In this document: in pieces, positions 25,370-38,223 of the stretch | Position numbering within the stretch: the stretch's first letter is position 1 | Layout of the letters: each line of letters opens with the position of its first letter | From: Erpobdella octoculata | Lineage: Eukaryota; Annelida; Clitellata; Hirudinida; Erpobdellidae | Direction: 5' to 3' | Length of the DNA stretch: 64,000 bases | NCBI GenBank assembly: GCA_963978895.1 | Contig: OZ022243.1 | Span: 7,205,682-7,269,681 of the forward strand | Position numbers and translations under genes: made by a program | The notes under the pieces: model-generated | Databases searched by the model: none | Seen by the model: the letters and a program-made list of their open reading frames with translations, nothing else | Told to the model about the DNA's origin: nothing

Positions 25370-26125
25370 ACAAATACTGTACAACGTACAAATATGTGTA
25401 CTATGTACAAATACTGTTCAACTTACAAATATGTGTACTGTCTACAAATACTGCACAACGTACAAATATGTGTAAAAAGTGTTAATATGTCAAAATCCTA
25501 GAAACTGCACAGCGTATAAATATGTGTATAATGTACTAATTTAAGTAATATGCCTAAAACGTACAATAATGTGTACACCGTACAAATACGTATACAACGT
25601 ACAAATACCTTAGCGTACAAATGCGTGTACAACGTACAAATACGTGTACAACGTACAAATACGTGTACAACGTACAAATACGTGTACAACGTACAAATAC
25701 GTGTACGACGTACAAATACGTGTACAACGTACAAATACGTGTACAACGTACAAATACGTGTACAACGTACAAATACGTGTACAACGTACAAATACGTGTA
25801 CAACGCACAAATACGTGTACAACGTACAAATACGTGTACAACGTACAAATACGTGTACAACGTACAAATACGTGTACAACGTACAAATACGTGTACAACG
25901 TACAAATACGTGTACAACGTACAAATACGTGTACAACGTACAAATACGTGTACAACGTACAAATACGTGTACAACGTACAAATACGTGTACAACGTACAA
26001 ATACGTGTACAACGTACAAATACGTGTACAACGTACAAATACGTGTACAACGTCCAAATACGTTCACAACGTACAAATACGTGTACATTGTTCCAATATT
26101 TAGATGGCGTACAAATACGTGTACT
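25370..26125. repeat. 19-bp minisatellite, about 30-40 copies
   Basis: Head-to-tail copies of TACGTGTACAACGTACAAA, with degenerate copies at the left end (25370-25620) and a nearly perfect core (25621-26060). Because 19 is not a multiple of 3 and no frame creates a stop, long open frames appear on both strands. They are artefacts. Confidence 0.97.
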
Positions 26126-26574
26126 ACGGCAACATCTCTTTCGCGCGAGTGCCGTACTCAGCAGCACATGCAGGGACATGACGAGTAGATGCGCACAAAC
26201 ACCTCGTACAAGTGGAGCCACATGCTTAAAAATCAGTCGTTAAGTGTTGATGGGCTATTTTCATGGACGATTAAGTGCTAAACAAAATGAATGAGGTCGG
26301 GTCGTGACCTCTGCTCGCCCATTTCGTCCGACCGATCATACGGTTGAAGCAATTACAAGTTATATTAGGCAGCTATGACGTCATTAAGTTCTAGTTTGAG
26401 CGCAACTCTATCCACTCTGTCACTACAGGGGAATAATGCATTTCGGAGGTTCCCATTCGTAACTGCATCTATGGAAACGCTTTCTCATTTGTCCAGTTGC
26501 TATAAACTACTTCAACGAACTTGTAGACACGTTTTCACGATCACTAGCTCGCCCACTCTTTCATTCATTCACCA

Positions 26575-26800
26575 GTTGACGTACTCGCTCACTCGCTCAC
26601 CGTTCACTCCCTCACTCCCTCCTCACTCCCTCACTCACTTACTTCCTCACTCGCTTACTCGCTCACTCACTACTCACTCACTCACTCACTCACTCACTCA
26701 CTCACTCACTCACTCACTCACTCACTCACTCACTCACTCATTCATCAACTCATTCACTGGCACTCATTCATTCATTCATTCATTCATCTACCCATCGGAC
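26575..26800. repeat. (CTCA)n microsatellite with diverged flanks
   Basis: Imperfect CTCA/CTCC tetranucleotides become a pure (CTCA)n block at about 26668-26745, then CATT repeats to 26785. Confidence 0.95.
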
Positions 26801-27135
26801 CGGGGAAGCATCAGGTTGGAATCAGATAAGGTCGTGCAGATATTTACATACATATTATAATTGATGGAGTCTTGTGTAAAAGTGCTAATCCTCCAATCAG
26901 CGAGCTTTATACATACTTACTACCGTCAATACTCAATCTTATTTGCATGCTTTCTGTACGCGCGCTTGTTCGTTCGTGTATGTCTGAGTAGGCTTGCATC
27001 CCTGTGAGTTTGTTTGCATTAGTGCGGATGTTTGTCTCCGTCGACACGCGTGTCACCAGTGCGTGGTTTTACCTTCTTGAGATTTACGTAACGTGAACGT
27101 ATCTATCTCTGTGTCAGTGTATTTATATTTGTTTG

Positions 27136-27346
<211 letters not shown>

Positions 27347-27684
27347 AAAAACTGATACTCCTATACATACAAAACCACACACACACAAACACATATAAAC
27401 ACACACTTGGAGCGTCCGTATCTCTGCATTGATTGGAAGGAGGCCCATGTCCTTGGAGATCATTTATTCCTTCTTATAGAAATTGCTTCTCATCTTCAAT
27501 CTGGTTTGTGAGGGCGCTGTTGTCAATTTGTTCACTCGCTCCACTTCTTCGAGGCGTTTTCCCATTCTGCCTTCATCTCTAACACGGTGATTAAAAATTT
27601 AAATCTGGAATTATTCTTAACCACTGTTGATGTCCTTTCTCTTGTTTCTTTTTTTCGTTCAGCCACCTATTCACTCAAAACGAC

Positions 27685-28643
27685 CACTCACTCACTCACT
27701 CACTCACTCACTCACTCACTCACTCACTCACTCACTCACTCACTCACTCACTCACTCACTCACTCACTCACTCACTCACTCACTCACTCACTCACTCACT
27801 CACTCACTCACTCACTCACTCACTCACTCACTCACTCACTCACTCACTCACTCACTCACTCACTCACTCACTCACTCACTCACTCACTCACTCACTCACT
27901 CACTCACTCACTCACTCACTCACTCACTCACTCACTCACTCACTCACTCACTCACTCACTCACTCACTCACTCACTCACTCACTCACTCACTCACTCACT
28001 CACTCACTCACTCACTCACTCACTCACTCACTCACTCACTCACTCACTCACTCACTCACTCACTCACTCACTCACTCACTCACTCACTCACTCACTCACT
28101 CACTCACTCACTCACTCACTCACTCACTCACTCACTCACTCACTCACTCACTCACTCACTCACTCACTCACTCACTCACTCACTCACTCACTCACTCACT
28201 CACTCACTCACTCACTCACTCACTCACTCACTCACTCACTCACTCACTCACTCACTCACTCACTCACTCACTCACTCACTCACTCACTCACTCACTCACT
28301 CACTCACTCACTCACTCACTCACTCACTCACTCACTCACTCACTCACTCACTCACTCACTCACTCACTCACTCACTCACTCACTCACTCACTCACTCACT
28401 CACTCACTCACTCACTCACTCACTCACTCACTCACTCACTCACTCACTCACTCACTCACTCACTCACTCACTCACTCACTCACTCACTCACTCACTCACT
28501 CACTCACTCACTCACTCACTCACTCACTCACTCACTCACTCACTCACTCACTCACTCACTCACTCACTCACTCACTCACTCACTCACTCACTCACTCACT
28601 CACTCACTCACTCACTCACTCACTCACTCACCCACTCACTCTT
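27685..28643. repeat. Very long perfect (CTCA)n microsatellite
   Basis: About 946 bp (27685-28630) of uninterrupted tetranucleotide, some 236 copies, followed by one imperfect unit. Open frames reading Thr-His-Ser-Leu are artefacts. Confidence 0.98.
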
Positions 28644-28933
28644 TTACCCACATCTTACTCACAAATGCTGGCCATAAGTTGTTTGAACAGACTGGAAGAT
28701 GTGGACACGTAGTGATCACGTGAGAGAGGGACGGACATATCAGATACAAATTGACATTTTCATTATCGCATCTTATGCTCTCTTCCATAGCGATGATGGT
28801 GACGCTACTGCTAGTGTTGGCGATAACGCTGGCAAGGAACGTAATGATGGTGGTGTTGACAACCAGCCCAATATCCCAATATTCTCAATCTACCATATTG
28901 CAATATGGTAAAATAATTTGATTGGATTGCATT

Positions 28934-29012
<79 letters not shown>
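28934..29012. repeat. (GA)n microsatellite
   Basis: About 76 bp of GA repeat, grading into GACAGA variants to about 29050. Confidence 0.95.
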
Positions 29013-29013
<1 letters not shown>

Positions 29014-29807
29014 AGAGACAGAGAGACAGAGAGACTGAGTGACAGACAGACAAGAAAGTGTAGAATTGAGAGAGAAGAGTTGCGTTAATAATAATTGGGA
29101 CAAGAGCTGACTTCTGTGCGGAGACGCTCTTGCGTGCGAGAAAGTTCAAAGAAGAAGAAGAAGCATCGAACGAGCCTTTAGTGGGCAAACAACTTGTGTG
29201 CGAGAGATTAATATATCGAGGACACTCGTGCACGGAGACCTGCACAAACAAGACATTCCGATGGTCAGGCATCATCAACCCTCCTCACCATATCGTTGCT
29301 AATTCTCTCTGCCTCCCATATCTGTCACCAGAACGTTCTCACACTAAACCGGAAACGGAAAAAGTAATTTGTCCTCAGCCGGAAGTTACGATTTGCGTCA
29401 GATTACAGCCATCTTGAAATGTCATATCCCGTCGAAGAAAGTAGCCGGATGTAGAGATGGGCTGATGATTGCAGGATTAATATTGAGAAAGGGAGCTTAA
29501 TAAATTCATCTCATCTTGTCTTATTTACATTATTTCTGGCGTCATTTATAGATTATTTCCCTGCTGAGCTTCTACGCAGGAAGAATAAAAACAAAGAACT
29601 TGAATCATTTCAAAAGAGTTAAAAAGAATAACTCGCTACATAATTAAACGTTTTTCCCTTCCGTTTATGCCACAGGCTTAATTTTCTGTGGACAAGCAGA
29701 TAAATCATCGTTTCTCACAATAAGACATTTACATGCTCTCCTCTCATTTTATTTGCTCAGATCTCGCTCTTATTTTCAAGACGTTTCTAACAAGCACTTC
29801 ATACATC
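29013..29807. other. Intergenic, nothing firm
   Basis: Contains a plus-strand open frame (29130-29417) without recognisable domain. Several GGAA/CCGGAAG words at 29345-29450 resemble ETS sites, but there is no adjacent gene start. I see no supported gene. Confidence 0.3.
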
Positions 29808-30565
29808 CATGCAGACTTTTCATCCATCTTTGCATCTTTTCATTTATCTATGCATTCATTCATCCATCAATGCATCTATTCCTTTATCCATGCATCTCTT
29901 CATTTATCCATGCATCTCTTTATTAATCCATGCATCTCTTCATTTATCCATGCATCTCTTCATTTATCCATGCATCTCTCTATTAATCCATGCATCTCTT
30001 CATTTATCCATGCATATCTTCATCTATCCACGCATCTCTTCATTTATCCATGCATCTCTTTATTAATCCATGCATCTCTTCATTTATCCATGCATCTCTT
30101 CATTTATCAATGCATTTCTCTATTAATCCATGAATCTCTTCATTTATCCATGCATATCTTCATCTATCCATGCATCTCTTCATTTATCCATGCATTCATT
30201 CATTCATTCATTCATCCATACATCTATCTCTTCATGATCCATCCATGCATCTCTTCATTTATCCATGCATTCGTTCATCCATGGAATCCATGGTTCATCC
30301 ATCCTTGCATCTCTTTTATCCAGGCATTCGTTCGTTCGTTCGTTCGTTCATTCATTCATTCATCCATCCATCCATCCATCCATCCATCCATCCATCCATC
30401 CATCCATCCATCCATCCATCCATCCATCCATCCATCCATCCATCCATCCATCCATCCATCCATCCATCCATCCATCCATCCATCCATCCATCCATCCATC
30501 CATCCATCCATCCATCCATCCATCCATCCATCCATCCATCCATCCATCCATCCATTCATTCAATT
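29808..30565. repeat. CATC-based satellite: degenerate 30-mer array then pure (ATCC)n
   Basis: 29850-30260 is a higher-order array in which CATTTATCCATGCATCTCTT recurs with 30-bp spacing. 30361-30552 is pure CATC tetranucleotide, flanked by CATT and CGTT repeats. Confidence 0.95.
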
Positions 30566-32154
30566 TTATTATGCATTCTTCCAAGCTTCCACACTATCTC
30601 ATCCATCCACACGAATTCATTCCTCAATACTGCACTACTCAGACTACGGTCAAACGTCAGACAAATCGAAGGCTACTACAATAACAAAACAACGACCAAA
30701 AAAGACAACTCCCATACAGCCATACAGCCGATGTCATCATCAAAGATTTCAAATTAATCTCCCCTTTTTCTCTCTCTTCTTTGAACTTTGACTCCTGAAT
30801 ATTAAAACCTCATCACCAAGAACACATTTCCGACCAGCAAATTGTCGTGTCATTAATGACTATTAATGAGCCACACAGGTTGCATAGAATAAAAAGTTTC
30901 AGATAATAATAGAAATCTTCTCACAATGGCACCTGCATTCCACCAAACTATCGCACACGCCCATAGTTTTTCCATCCTCTGAGAGTTCAAAGAAGGTATG
31001 TTGTTGCTGTTGTACATATTATCACTCACGAATCACTGTTAATAAAAAATACGTTTATTTATTTATTTTATACTTCCACCCGGTCTGATCTCATTGTGTC
31101 AAATTTATTCTTTTCTAGTAGTGTGTTTGTTTTCACTCCTTAGGCGTTGTAAGTAAGTAAGAGTGTGATTTAAAAAAAAACACAATATATGAACTGTACT
31201 GTTGCACATACGTCAGCACCTGTGTTGATTTCAATTAAAAAATTCATCATACAAACCTACCTACCTACTACACAAACAGATGGTTACACTGGTTATCAAT
31301 TACCACCATCTTGTAGAAACGAGGTGACCCACGCCAGCTCATCATCCCCCATCCCCCATCCGCCGACCCCACCCCATATACAACCCTACATACGTAACGG
31401 ATGCCACGTCCCTTTCAACACTTACGTCACGCACACACGGACATTCACACAAGTGTGCACGCACGTCCCACCTGAAGACAGAGCGGAAAAATGCTCCCGC
31501 GAGACCGCCCTTTCTTCCCAGCTTCATGTAATTTGAATTGCTTCTATGCACAAAACAGAAGTCGATAGCTCTTTCTCTCCTCAACAAAGAACTACAAGTA
31601 ATTGCTAATTGAAAACAAACCCAGGACTTCCTCTCAGAAGTCGATGATTGTTTTTTTTATACGAAAATCCCTAAGACGCAGGAATCATAATGAGCTTTTT
31701 ATCGAAATTTAATTTCACCTCAACTAGAACTAGGATAATCGTCTGTGATAAAAAGAAACATTTTTACTCATTTTTTAGGTCAATAACTTAATAAGGAGAA
31801 AAACAGGAAAAAGAAGAATGCGTTGGAAGAAGAAATTTCTAATTTAATTAAGTGGAGGGCGGATTTAAATTGCAGATGTGTCGTTAAAATTCTCTGGCGA
31901 ACAAGTAAGAAAGTCATTTTCACGGCCACCTGCTGCTGCTTCATGTTTCTTGTTGATATTAAGAAAAAAATGCAATTTCAATTTTATTCTTAAAATTTGA
32001 TTAAAAAATTGTTATTTAACGTACAAAGAGTTTTATTCCAAATTGAAATAGCGTGTTTCCTGGTATGTTTTAGTGTCTATGGTTAATGGCGTGCGTGAAA
32101 TAACAACAAAAAAGTTGTAGGCTTATCGTAGTTTTTTACTGTTATAGTATTGCG
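30566..32154. other. Intergenic region upstream of the basic-protein gene
   Basis: No exon, repeat family or RNA gene was recognised. The end of this interval should contain the promoter and 5' UTR of the gene starting at 32155, but no specific element is identifiable. Confidence 0.35.
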
Positions 32155-35100
32155 ATGTTTGCTAGGTAAGGTGTTATTAATTAATTTATTTTGAATGCAA
32201 CCTGAAACGAACTATAGTTTAATTGTTATACATGATTTTCTGTTCAGTCGAGGTGGCCGAGCCAGAGAAGAAAGGCTCTCGACCCGTCGACGGTTGCACG
32301 AAGAACCGAGAGATATTTATGCCAAATCAGCAGATAAGTTGGAGTTGAAACGAGGGCGTGGCGTGGATGGAAAATTCTGGGAGAAGAAGTACGAAGAAGA
32401 AAGATACAAGCGCGAAGATGAACGTCAAAGTATATAAAAGAATATTTAGCAAATTATTCCTCTAGCTAGCTTGAGACATGAATCAACAATACTGTTTTAT
32501 TTTTAGAATACCGACCAAATAGGCCATATATTGATGAACGTGACTATCGTCTACCTGAGCACCATCATTATCACAACCCCAGATATCCTGAACGCTCTCA
32601 TTTGAGTAGATCTAGATCTCCAGCACCACATGCGTGGAGTTCTCATCCAGTCGATAGCTACTACAGAGCTGAATATGGCAGTGAAAGAAAATATGACAGA
32701 AGAAAAACCGAGAGAATTGATCGCGAGGCTTACATGGCTTCGAGGAATGAACCCATCAGGTCGTCAAGCTATCATAAACCACCTGACCAAGTTGCGAGAC
32801 GTTTTCCAAGAAATCCTATAACAAAACAACAGATTGTTTCTAAAATTAAATCTCGTTTCTTGTACAATGCAGGTAGGTTGAGACCAAGGCCTAAACCTGT
32901 TTCTGATAAATTTAAGCATTTTGGTCCAAGTAATAGGCTGCATGACAGCAGCAAAAAGTCATCCGGTTTTCCTATGAAAGATGAATTAACGAAGAGGAAG
33001 AGTAGCGAAAGAAAAAGAAGTTTGAGCCGGATCAGTAGCGGCGATGTCAAGTCACGTTCAGCATCAACAGAACATCTGGAGAAAAGAAAGAAATATCTGG
33101 TTGACAGGCTTGCTGAGTATGAACACAGAGTTGAAAGACAAGCAAGAAATGAAGGTTCACATCGCAGATCACCTCACAAACAACCTGACAGTAGGGACGA
33201 CCAACATCTTAATAAAACGAACAAGATATTATCAAGTGCTGCTTCTTCTCATTCCAATCCTCGTTCTCCATCTTGTTCTTCTTCAGTACAATCCTTCGAT
33301 GACAGAGAAGAGGCCAATCATTACAACCTCAACTTCCCGAATGCAGACGACGACGATTATCCGGAAGAAAATCTGGAGGCGATTAAACCCCTCGACCACC
33401 CGGAATACGTTGTTTTTCCTCTGACCAATTATAAGCCGCTGTTCATAAGAGAGGGATTCAGAAAAAAAAGAGACGAAGCACTAAGAGGAGAGGAGAGAAT
33501 GTTGATAGAAAACTATCGGAAGCACGGCTTGAAGAAGGATTCTGCGGAGAACAAAAAGTTTCACATAAATCAGTTGGTTTCGCAGGTGGAAAAATATGAT
33601 GAACCGGGCAAAGTGATTTCATCGGTCGATGCGAAACATCGCAGGGTCGATGAGACGACGACAGATGATCATCCCAACGGCAGCACGAAACACAGCGAAA
33701 AGGCATCAAACTTGTGAGGAAATCTTGATATAGTTCATGTTACGAATGATCATCATCATCAAAACCTTCAATATGACCAGATGTTTACCACTTGACGATT
33801 TAACAGGTTAAAGAAGCCCAACTCACAATCCGTCGCTAACAACCAGAAGCTTGCTAACGACAGTTTCGATCTAAGGTGACTTCTTTACATTTTGCTACAC
33901 TTGTATGTGATTTTTTTGTGTACAAAGTTAAACAACTCTGAATTTGTTGTGCAGGCAAAGAATTTTTGAGAGGCAACAGAAAAGACAGACATTCAGCAAG
34001 AAAGCACCAATAGCTCACGATAAACCGTGCGGTAAGTTCAACTGATTGGTGATCTTTTGTTTTTTTTTTTATAAATAAGCAGTGAAAGTTTAAAATTATT
34101 TGGTCACAAATTACATCAATTCCTTTAAAGATCTCCCTCATCCGACTAAAATCAATCCACTGGGGCCCAGTGGTGATGCATCACATTCTGTAAAGGTTTG
34201 TCAGCCTTCTTTTTTAATAACGCTACAGAATGTTATTAATATTCATTGTTTATGGCCTATGTATACTTTATAAGGATCATTGGCAGATGGGAGGTCATTA
34301 AAGCTATGACTTTCAGTAAAAGAACCTGACCGAATGCCAGGGGTAATATATAGAATCAGTATATAGGCCCTACACCAATTATCGGCGTTTGGCTATAGGG
34401 GAAAATATATAGTCTTTTTTGCCGCTCTTGTGAAATAGCGCCGTAAATAAAATCGTCTGCCCGAACAAAGTACTTGTAATTTAAAGTATTTAATAAAAAT
34501 TGCTGAAAGTAGAAATCCATTATAACTTTTCAAATAATTTGCTCACCCAGGTTACATTAGTCTTTTTTCATTAGATTAGTTAACACTAGCTGTTTTTTTC
34601 TTTTTTGGACCTTTTTTGGGTTTGGTAAGCGAAATCTGGAAGGTGAGATGATATTAGAATTTGCTGATTCATTGAACCTTGCTGTCGCCAACACTTGGTT
34701 TAAAAAGGAGAATAATAAGTTGATAACATATGAGTCTGGTGGGTGTTGGACTGTTGCTGATTACATTTTAGTCAGAAAGTCTGAGAGAAAATTTATTAGG
34801 GACGTTAAGATTATCCGAAGTGAAGCATGTATCCCACAGCACAAATTGCTTATTTGTGTTATGGAGCTGATTGAGAGAGTGAAGAAACGTAATGTGAAAT
34901 TTGTAGAAAGATGTAAGGTTTGGAAGCTGAAAGAGACAGAGACGGAATACATCTTCAAAGAAAGAGCGCAAGCTAAAGCTACTGTGGTGATGTCGAGAAA
35001 ATCTGGAATGATTTGAAGCAGTGTTTGCTTGAGGAAGCAGTAGCCGTGTGTGGGGTTACAAAAGGTATTAGTAGGCATAAGGAGACATGGTGGTGGAATG

Positions 35101-36621
35101 AAGAGAGGTTGCAGCCCTGGTAAAAGAGAAGCGTCGGCTATTTAACTTGTTGAAGTGCCAGCAACATGGGAAAAATCTAGCAACCAAGGAGAGCTACAAC
35201 CAGACCAAACACATGGCTAAGAAAGCTATCTTTAATGCTAAGAACGCTGTCCGAAAGACTTTTTGCAAAGATTTGGATAGGCCCATAAAAGATGCAGTGG
35301 CATTTTGGGTAGTTTGAAAGATCTTGTTGGCCTCCATTGTAAGAGTTGTGTGGCTGGTGGTTCTGTTGGGTGAAGTTGAGGTTGAGCCAGGCATAAAGGT
35401 GGAGTGTGTGACCAGGTTCTGTTACCTAGGTGACACATTAGGTGCAGGAGGAGGTGTAGAAGAGGCGGTGAGAGCTTGAGTGCGTTCTGCCTGGGCTAAA
35501 TTCAAAGAGTTATCTCCTATCTTGACCACCTGTGGTGCATCTTTTCATGTGAAAGGAAAGGTGTATAGGGCATGGGTTCAAAGTGTCCTTGTTTATGGCA
35601 CTGAGACATGGTCTATGAAGGTGGAGAATCTAAGAAGTTTAGAAAGTTAGATGGATGTGTGGTGTTTCCTTGAATGATCGTGCACATAGTGTGGATTTGT
35701 ATATCTGGATGTTCCTTGTGTGGCTGATGTGGTGAGACGTGGAAGACTAAGGTGGTTTGGACATTTGGAGCGTAAAAGTGCAGATGATTGTGTTTCGGCA
35801 ATTAGAGATGTGGATGTTGTAGGAGTGAAAAGTAAAGGTAGAAGTAGGAAGACTTGGTGGGAATGTATGAAGAAAGATGTGGATGAGCTCGGCCTGAAGC
35901 AGCAGTCTGCCCTGGATCGTGACTTGTGGAGGGGCCTGATATGGAAAAACGTCCAACCCTAGCATAGCGTGGAATAGAGACGTTTCAAAAATAAATGATG
36001 ATGATGACCTCCTGAAATAGCTCTTATCCTATACATTTTGCTTAGTGCAAATTGACGGGAAGGTCCGATATACTTATTCTTTATATTCTTAAATGATCTT
36101 TCAAAAAATTGCCATCGAGCTCTATAAATGTTTCATCTAAGGCTGAGGCAGTTATATGTAATTTTCATACAATCTTTCAAAAAATACCGGCCATTCCCAA
36201 TTTGAGAAGGTACCAGGGTACTTGCTGACAGTTCTAGACGCATATGAGTTACGAGTCAAAGATTAAAGTCTCATTATGGAGAAATCATCAAATCATAGCT
36301 TGGTAGCTGCGGAAGAGTAAATATGAAGAATAAATTATGATAATAACATTAAATTTCAGACATCAATCAGAAGAGTAGTAAGCAATAATGCTGCTCCTAT
36401 TTCATTGATAAGAACCTTTCCAAACCGGCCGGTACAATCCAAGCGCTCCATCATTATAACACAACCTATGAGTTCGAGCAGGTGGTTAACTCTTTCTGAT
36501 GATTGAATTTCATGCAGTTTACAGAATGAAGAATTTAACAATTCTTTTTTTTCTTTTACAGGTTTCATCACCAGTGAAGAACAATTATTATGAACTCTTG
36601 TATTTGAAGAATATTATTTAA
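32155..36621 (+). CDS. Uncharacterised Arg/Ser-rich basic protein (7 exons, 556 aa)
   Basis: I do not recognise the family. Exons in consistent phase: 32155-32165, 32248-32429, 32507-33713, 33807-33875, 33955-34031, 34131-34195, 36562-36621 (stop). Exon 1 encodes MFA plus two bases; the phase-2 donor gtaagg fits the exon 2 acceptor exactly. Visible features: an Arg/Glu-rich N-terminus (RGGRAREERLSTRRRLHEE); YRPNRPYIDERDYRL; an Arg/Ser-rich middle with SRSRSP; several Lys/Arg clusters that could act as nuclear localisation signals; a Ser run (SPSCSSSVQS); an acidic patch (ADDDDYPEENLE, near residue 330); and a more ordered segment HPEYVVFPLTNYKPLFIREG followed by a charged helix. No RRM, zinc finger or enzyme motif is seen. 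Composition suggests a nuclear RNA- or chromatin-associated protein, as inference only. The last intron (2.4 kb) contains an RTE relic. It converges with ADAM10. Confidence 0.8.
34622..36008 (+). mobile_element. RTE-type non-LTR retrotransposon relic
   Basis: 34648-35016 encodes an endonuclease C-terminal region (ADYILVRKSERKF, EACIPQHKLLICV). 35100-35280 continues in broken frames. After an internal deletion, RT C-terminal sequence follows (CYLGDTLGAGG, VYRAWVQSVLVYGTETWSMK), then the typical tail RRGRLRWFGHLERK and RKTWWECMKKDVDELG at 35735-35900. It ends in a TGATGATGA run near 36005, as in RTE elements. Frameshifts and stops make it non-functional. It is inserted in the last intron of the basic-protein gene. 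Confidence 0.8.
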
Positions 36622-36942
36622 ATTTATTATAGAACAAATTTTTTGCACAGTTTAACAACATTGTTTTTTTACGAATATCAAAGCATAATTTGATTTAATC
36701 AGATTTGTAAAACATCTGCTTAATTGGCCGCCATATAAAAACACACGAGACTGTAAAATAGGTTAATAAAAACCAATGGACTCCGTTCGCAACCTGGCTA
36801 AATGCTGGTGTGACAAGATATCTGTTCGACTCCGAGCTTAAAAAATCCACTTGACGTACCTGGATGCGTGCGGTTACCAATGACAGAATCAATAAAGGTA
36901 GCGTGTCAAAACAAAACAAAAAATTGAGTTTTTAATCGTGAT
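36622..36942. other. Shared 3' intergenic/UTR segment between convergent genes
   Basis: About 320 bp separate the stop codons of the plus-strand basic-protein gene (36621) and ADAM10 (36943, minus). Candidate AATAAA words: plus strand near 36764 and 36890; minus strand near 36629 (TTTATT on the plus strand). If these are used, the two transcripts overlap at their 3' ends. Confidence 0.45.
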
Positions 36943-38189
36943 TCATAAGTGTCTGATTCGTTGGTGTTTAACTTCTATGTCGTGTCTGCCGTAATTGGAT
37001 CTGTGCGACCTGCTTGCGTCGCCGTGACGATGGTGTCGAGAGGATGAAGACGACGATGATGATGTGGGGGTTCTTCGCTTGCCCTGTTGAGGCTGAATTC
37101 GTGGGTGGGCAGGTGTTGGGGTGTAAGGAGGTGGAGGTCCCAAAGGAATCTGATAAAGAGAGACCAATTATTGTAAAAGTTGATAAATTCGTTAAAAAAC
37201 CCTAGAAAACATACGAGAGTCTGCGGGTTGACCGGCTGGGGCCTCTGGATGTGTCGGCGTGGCAGTGTGAGTTTGCGTGCAGGGGGCTGCTGAGGGTTGC
37301 TGCTCGGCGTGTGTACGGCACAGCACTTGATGAAGACTCCCATGAAAACTATCAGGCCAAGGAACATCAGACCCACTGCCCACCAGTGATCCTGCGTCAG
37401 GTCAACAAAATGTGTCAATAGTACAAAAAAATACAATTTTAAATATATAATTTCAAAAAATTAGAAACACGCTGTCATAAAATGCTTTAAAAAGTACAAA
37501 ATAAATTATAAACATAAAAGTGTGGGGTGCAATTGTTTGAGTGGAGAAGAAATCGCCTTACACCATTTATATTTATAATTTGTTTTGTACTTTTAGAGTA
37601 TTTTATAAGAAATTCTTTTTATTTTATACTTTTTTAGTTTTTAAATCCTTTATTTTAACTTCACCGCCAGTCTTACTAGCTTGCTTACTTGAATGTTTGC
37701 AAACCTTGAAATTGAAATTTAACTAACTTCCCGTCATCCAATCGAGCTGAAATTTGAAATAAAGGCTCATTCCTCATGACAATCCATTCTATTCAAGTTT
37801 GAAATTACAACAAATCACTTCAAAAATAATAATTATCTAAGCTTAAAAAAAAACCAAATCAAACATAATTTCATAAATGTTAACATATATAAATTCAAAA
37901 AAATGTCAGTTTAAAAAAATTGCAATAAATGAAAAGCTGACAAATCTTGAAATATCAGGGATTTGTGAAAAATCGTGTTTTTCACAGCTTACTTGTTATT
38001 AATGTATGAATCTTTATTTTTTTAATTTTATTATATTAATAATAATACTAAATTAATATTTAATTTTAAAACCCAATATTACTGACTAGATATCAAGAAG
38101 GCTGCCTGCCCTCTATTGATTGTAATGAAAACCTTTGACAGCAATAAATATCGTGTATAGTTACTCAAAGTTTAGTTATACAATTTTTA

Positions 38190-38223
<34 letters not shown>

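Noticed and set aside
25498..26243. Overlapping open frames of about 200 codons on both strands
   Set aside because: All come from the stop-free 19-bp minisatellite.
27587..28723. 378-codon Thr-His-Ser-Leu open frame
   Set aside because: Product of the perfect (CTCA)n microsatellite; codon periodicity is forced by the repeat.
29130..29417. 95-codon plus-strand ORF
   Set aside because: No recognisable domain; open by chance in a less AT-rich stretch.
29733..30791. 352-codon open frame rich in Ile-His-Pro-Ser
   Set aside because: Translation of CATC tetranucleotide arrays.
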